Source: JASFQI01 sp050115555 (GTDB taxonomy: Bacteria; Desulfobacterota; DSM-4660; Desulfatiglandales; HGW-15). From it: a stretch of 32,044 nt of DNA. This document shows positions 31,986-32,044 of the stretch, in pieces. The stretch lies in contig JASFQI010000011.1 of assembly GCA_050115555.1 (NCBI GenBank), positions 1-32,044 on the forward strand, read 5' to 3'. The notes under the pieces are model-generated. The model was not told where the DNA came from and made no database searches. It worked only from the letters and a program-made list of their open reading frames with translations. Each line of letters begins with the position of its first letter. The first letter of the stretch is position 1. Both the position numbers and the translations under genes were made by a program.

Positions 31986-32044
31986 ATGAGTAGAATTATG
32001 ATCATTGAGGACGATCCTAATTTCCGAACCACCCTTTCCAATCT
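31986..32044 (+). CDS. response-regulator receiver protein, truncated by the window end
   Basis: Only the first 19 codons are present: MSRIMIIEDDPNFRTTLSN. The pattern of a hydrophobic strand followed by the acidic pair EDD is the start of a CheY-like receiver domain. AAGGG six bases before the ATG supports the start. The output domain lies outside the window. It is divergent from the NarL-type regulator. Confidence 0.75.
   Translation, partial: MSRIMIIEDDPNFRTTLSN

Noticed and set aside
1..32044. tRNA, rRNA, CRISPR, insertion sequence or phage genes
   Set aside because: No cloverleaf-like tRNA, rRNA text, regular repeat-spacer array, transposase or integrase was seen on either strand.

Overview
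The window is a GC-rich (roughly 60% by eye) bacterial chromosomal segment dominated by uptake of peptides and amino acids. The two DUF3786 proteins (one with a Fe-S domain), a Cys-bearing PAS sigma-54 activator, an IscU-like scaffold, a MASE3 histidine kinase and three complete ABC importers fit an anaerobic Desulfobacterota-type (former Deltaproteobacteria) organism that lives partly on peptides and amino acids. That placement is an inference from gene content. No rRNA, tRNA, CRISPR, transposase or phage gene was seen.

Layout. 1-2336 (+): an XRE-cupin regulator with a strong promoter and its own terminator, then two related DUF3786 genes. 2442-8942 (-): a dpp/opp-type operon in the order binding protein, permease, permease, ATPase, ATPase, then an EamA exporter. 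9019-9131: divergent promoters with a 13-bp palindrome. 9139-14902 (+): a DUF1445/YcsI hydro-lyase (D-glutamate cyclase family), then a branched-chain-type importer (binding protein, livH, livM, livG, livF). 14909-21346 (-): a convergent, closely packed run read from the right as a small Cys protein, a sigma-54 activator, a CinA-like protein, a lipoprotein, and pxpA-pxpB-pxpC (5-oxoprolinase). 21614-22257 (+): a 70-residue four-cysteine protein and an IscU/NifU-N-like scaffold. 22416-25393 (-): a polar amino-acid ABC importer. 25967-31044 (+): a small secreted protein behind a very good sigma-54 promoter, a 690-residue protein of unknown family, and a MASE3-PAS histidine kinase. 31100-31756 (-): a NarL-type response regulator. 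31986 to the end (+): the first codons of another receiver protein.

How the parts may work together. Peptides (dpp) and amino acids or related amides (liv and polar importers) enter; PxpABC hydrolyses 5-oxoproline to glutamate; the DUF1445 protein belongs to a family whose animal member links D-glutamate and 5-oxoproline, and in Bacillus the relative ycsI lies beside the pxp genes. Here the DUF1445 gene and pxpCBA bracket the liv operon, so a 5-oxoproline or lactam acquisition-and-use locus is the best reading. The EamA protein may export surplus amino acids. The sigma-54 activator is the apparent local regulator, and one clear sigma-54 promoter lies about 4.8 kb from its gene.

The most notable points are: a stem-loop directly after the binding-protein gene in all three importer operons; the 5-oxoproline locus wrapped around liv; the sigma-54 promoter before an unknown secreted protein; a cluster of small Cys-rich genes at the activator and scaffold; a CinA-like protein whose PncC-like half seems to have lost its active site; and a pair of diverged DUF3786 genes.
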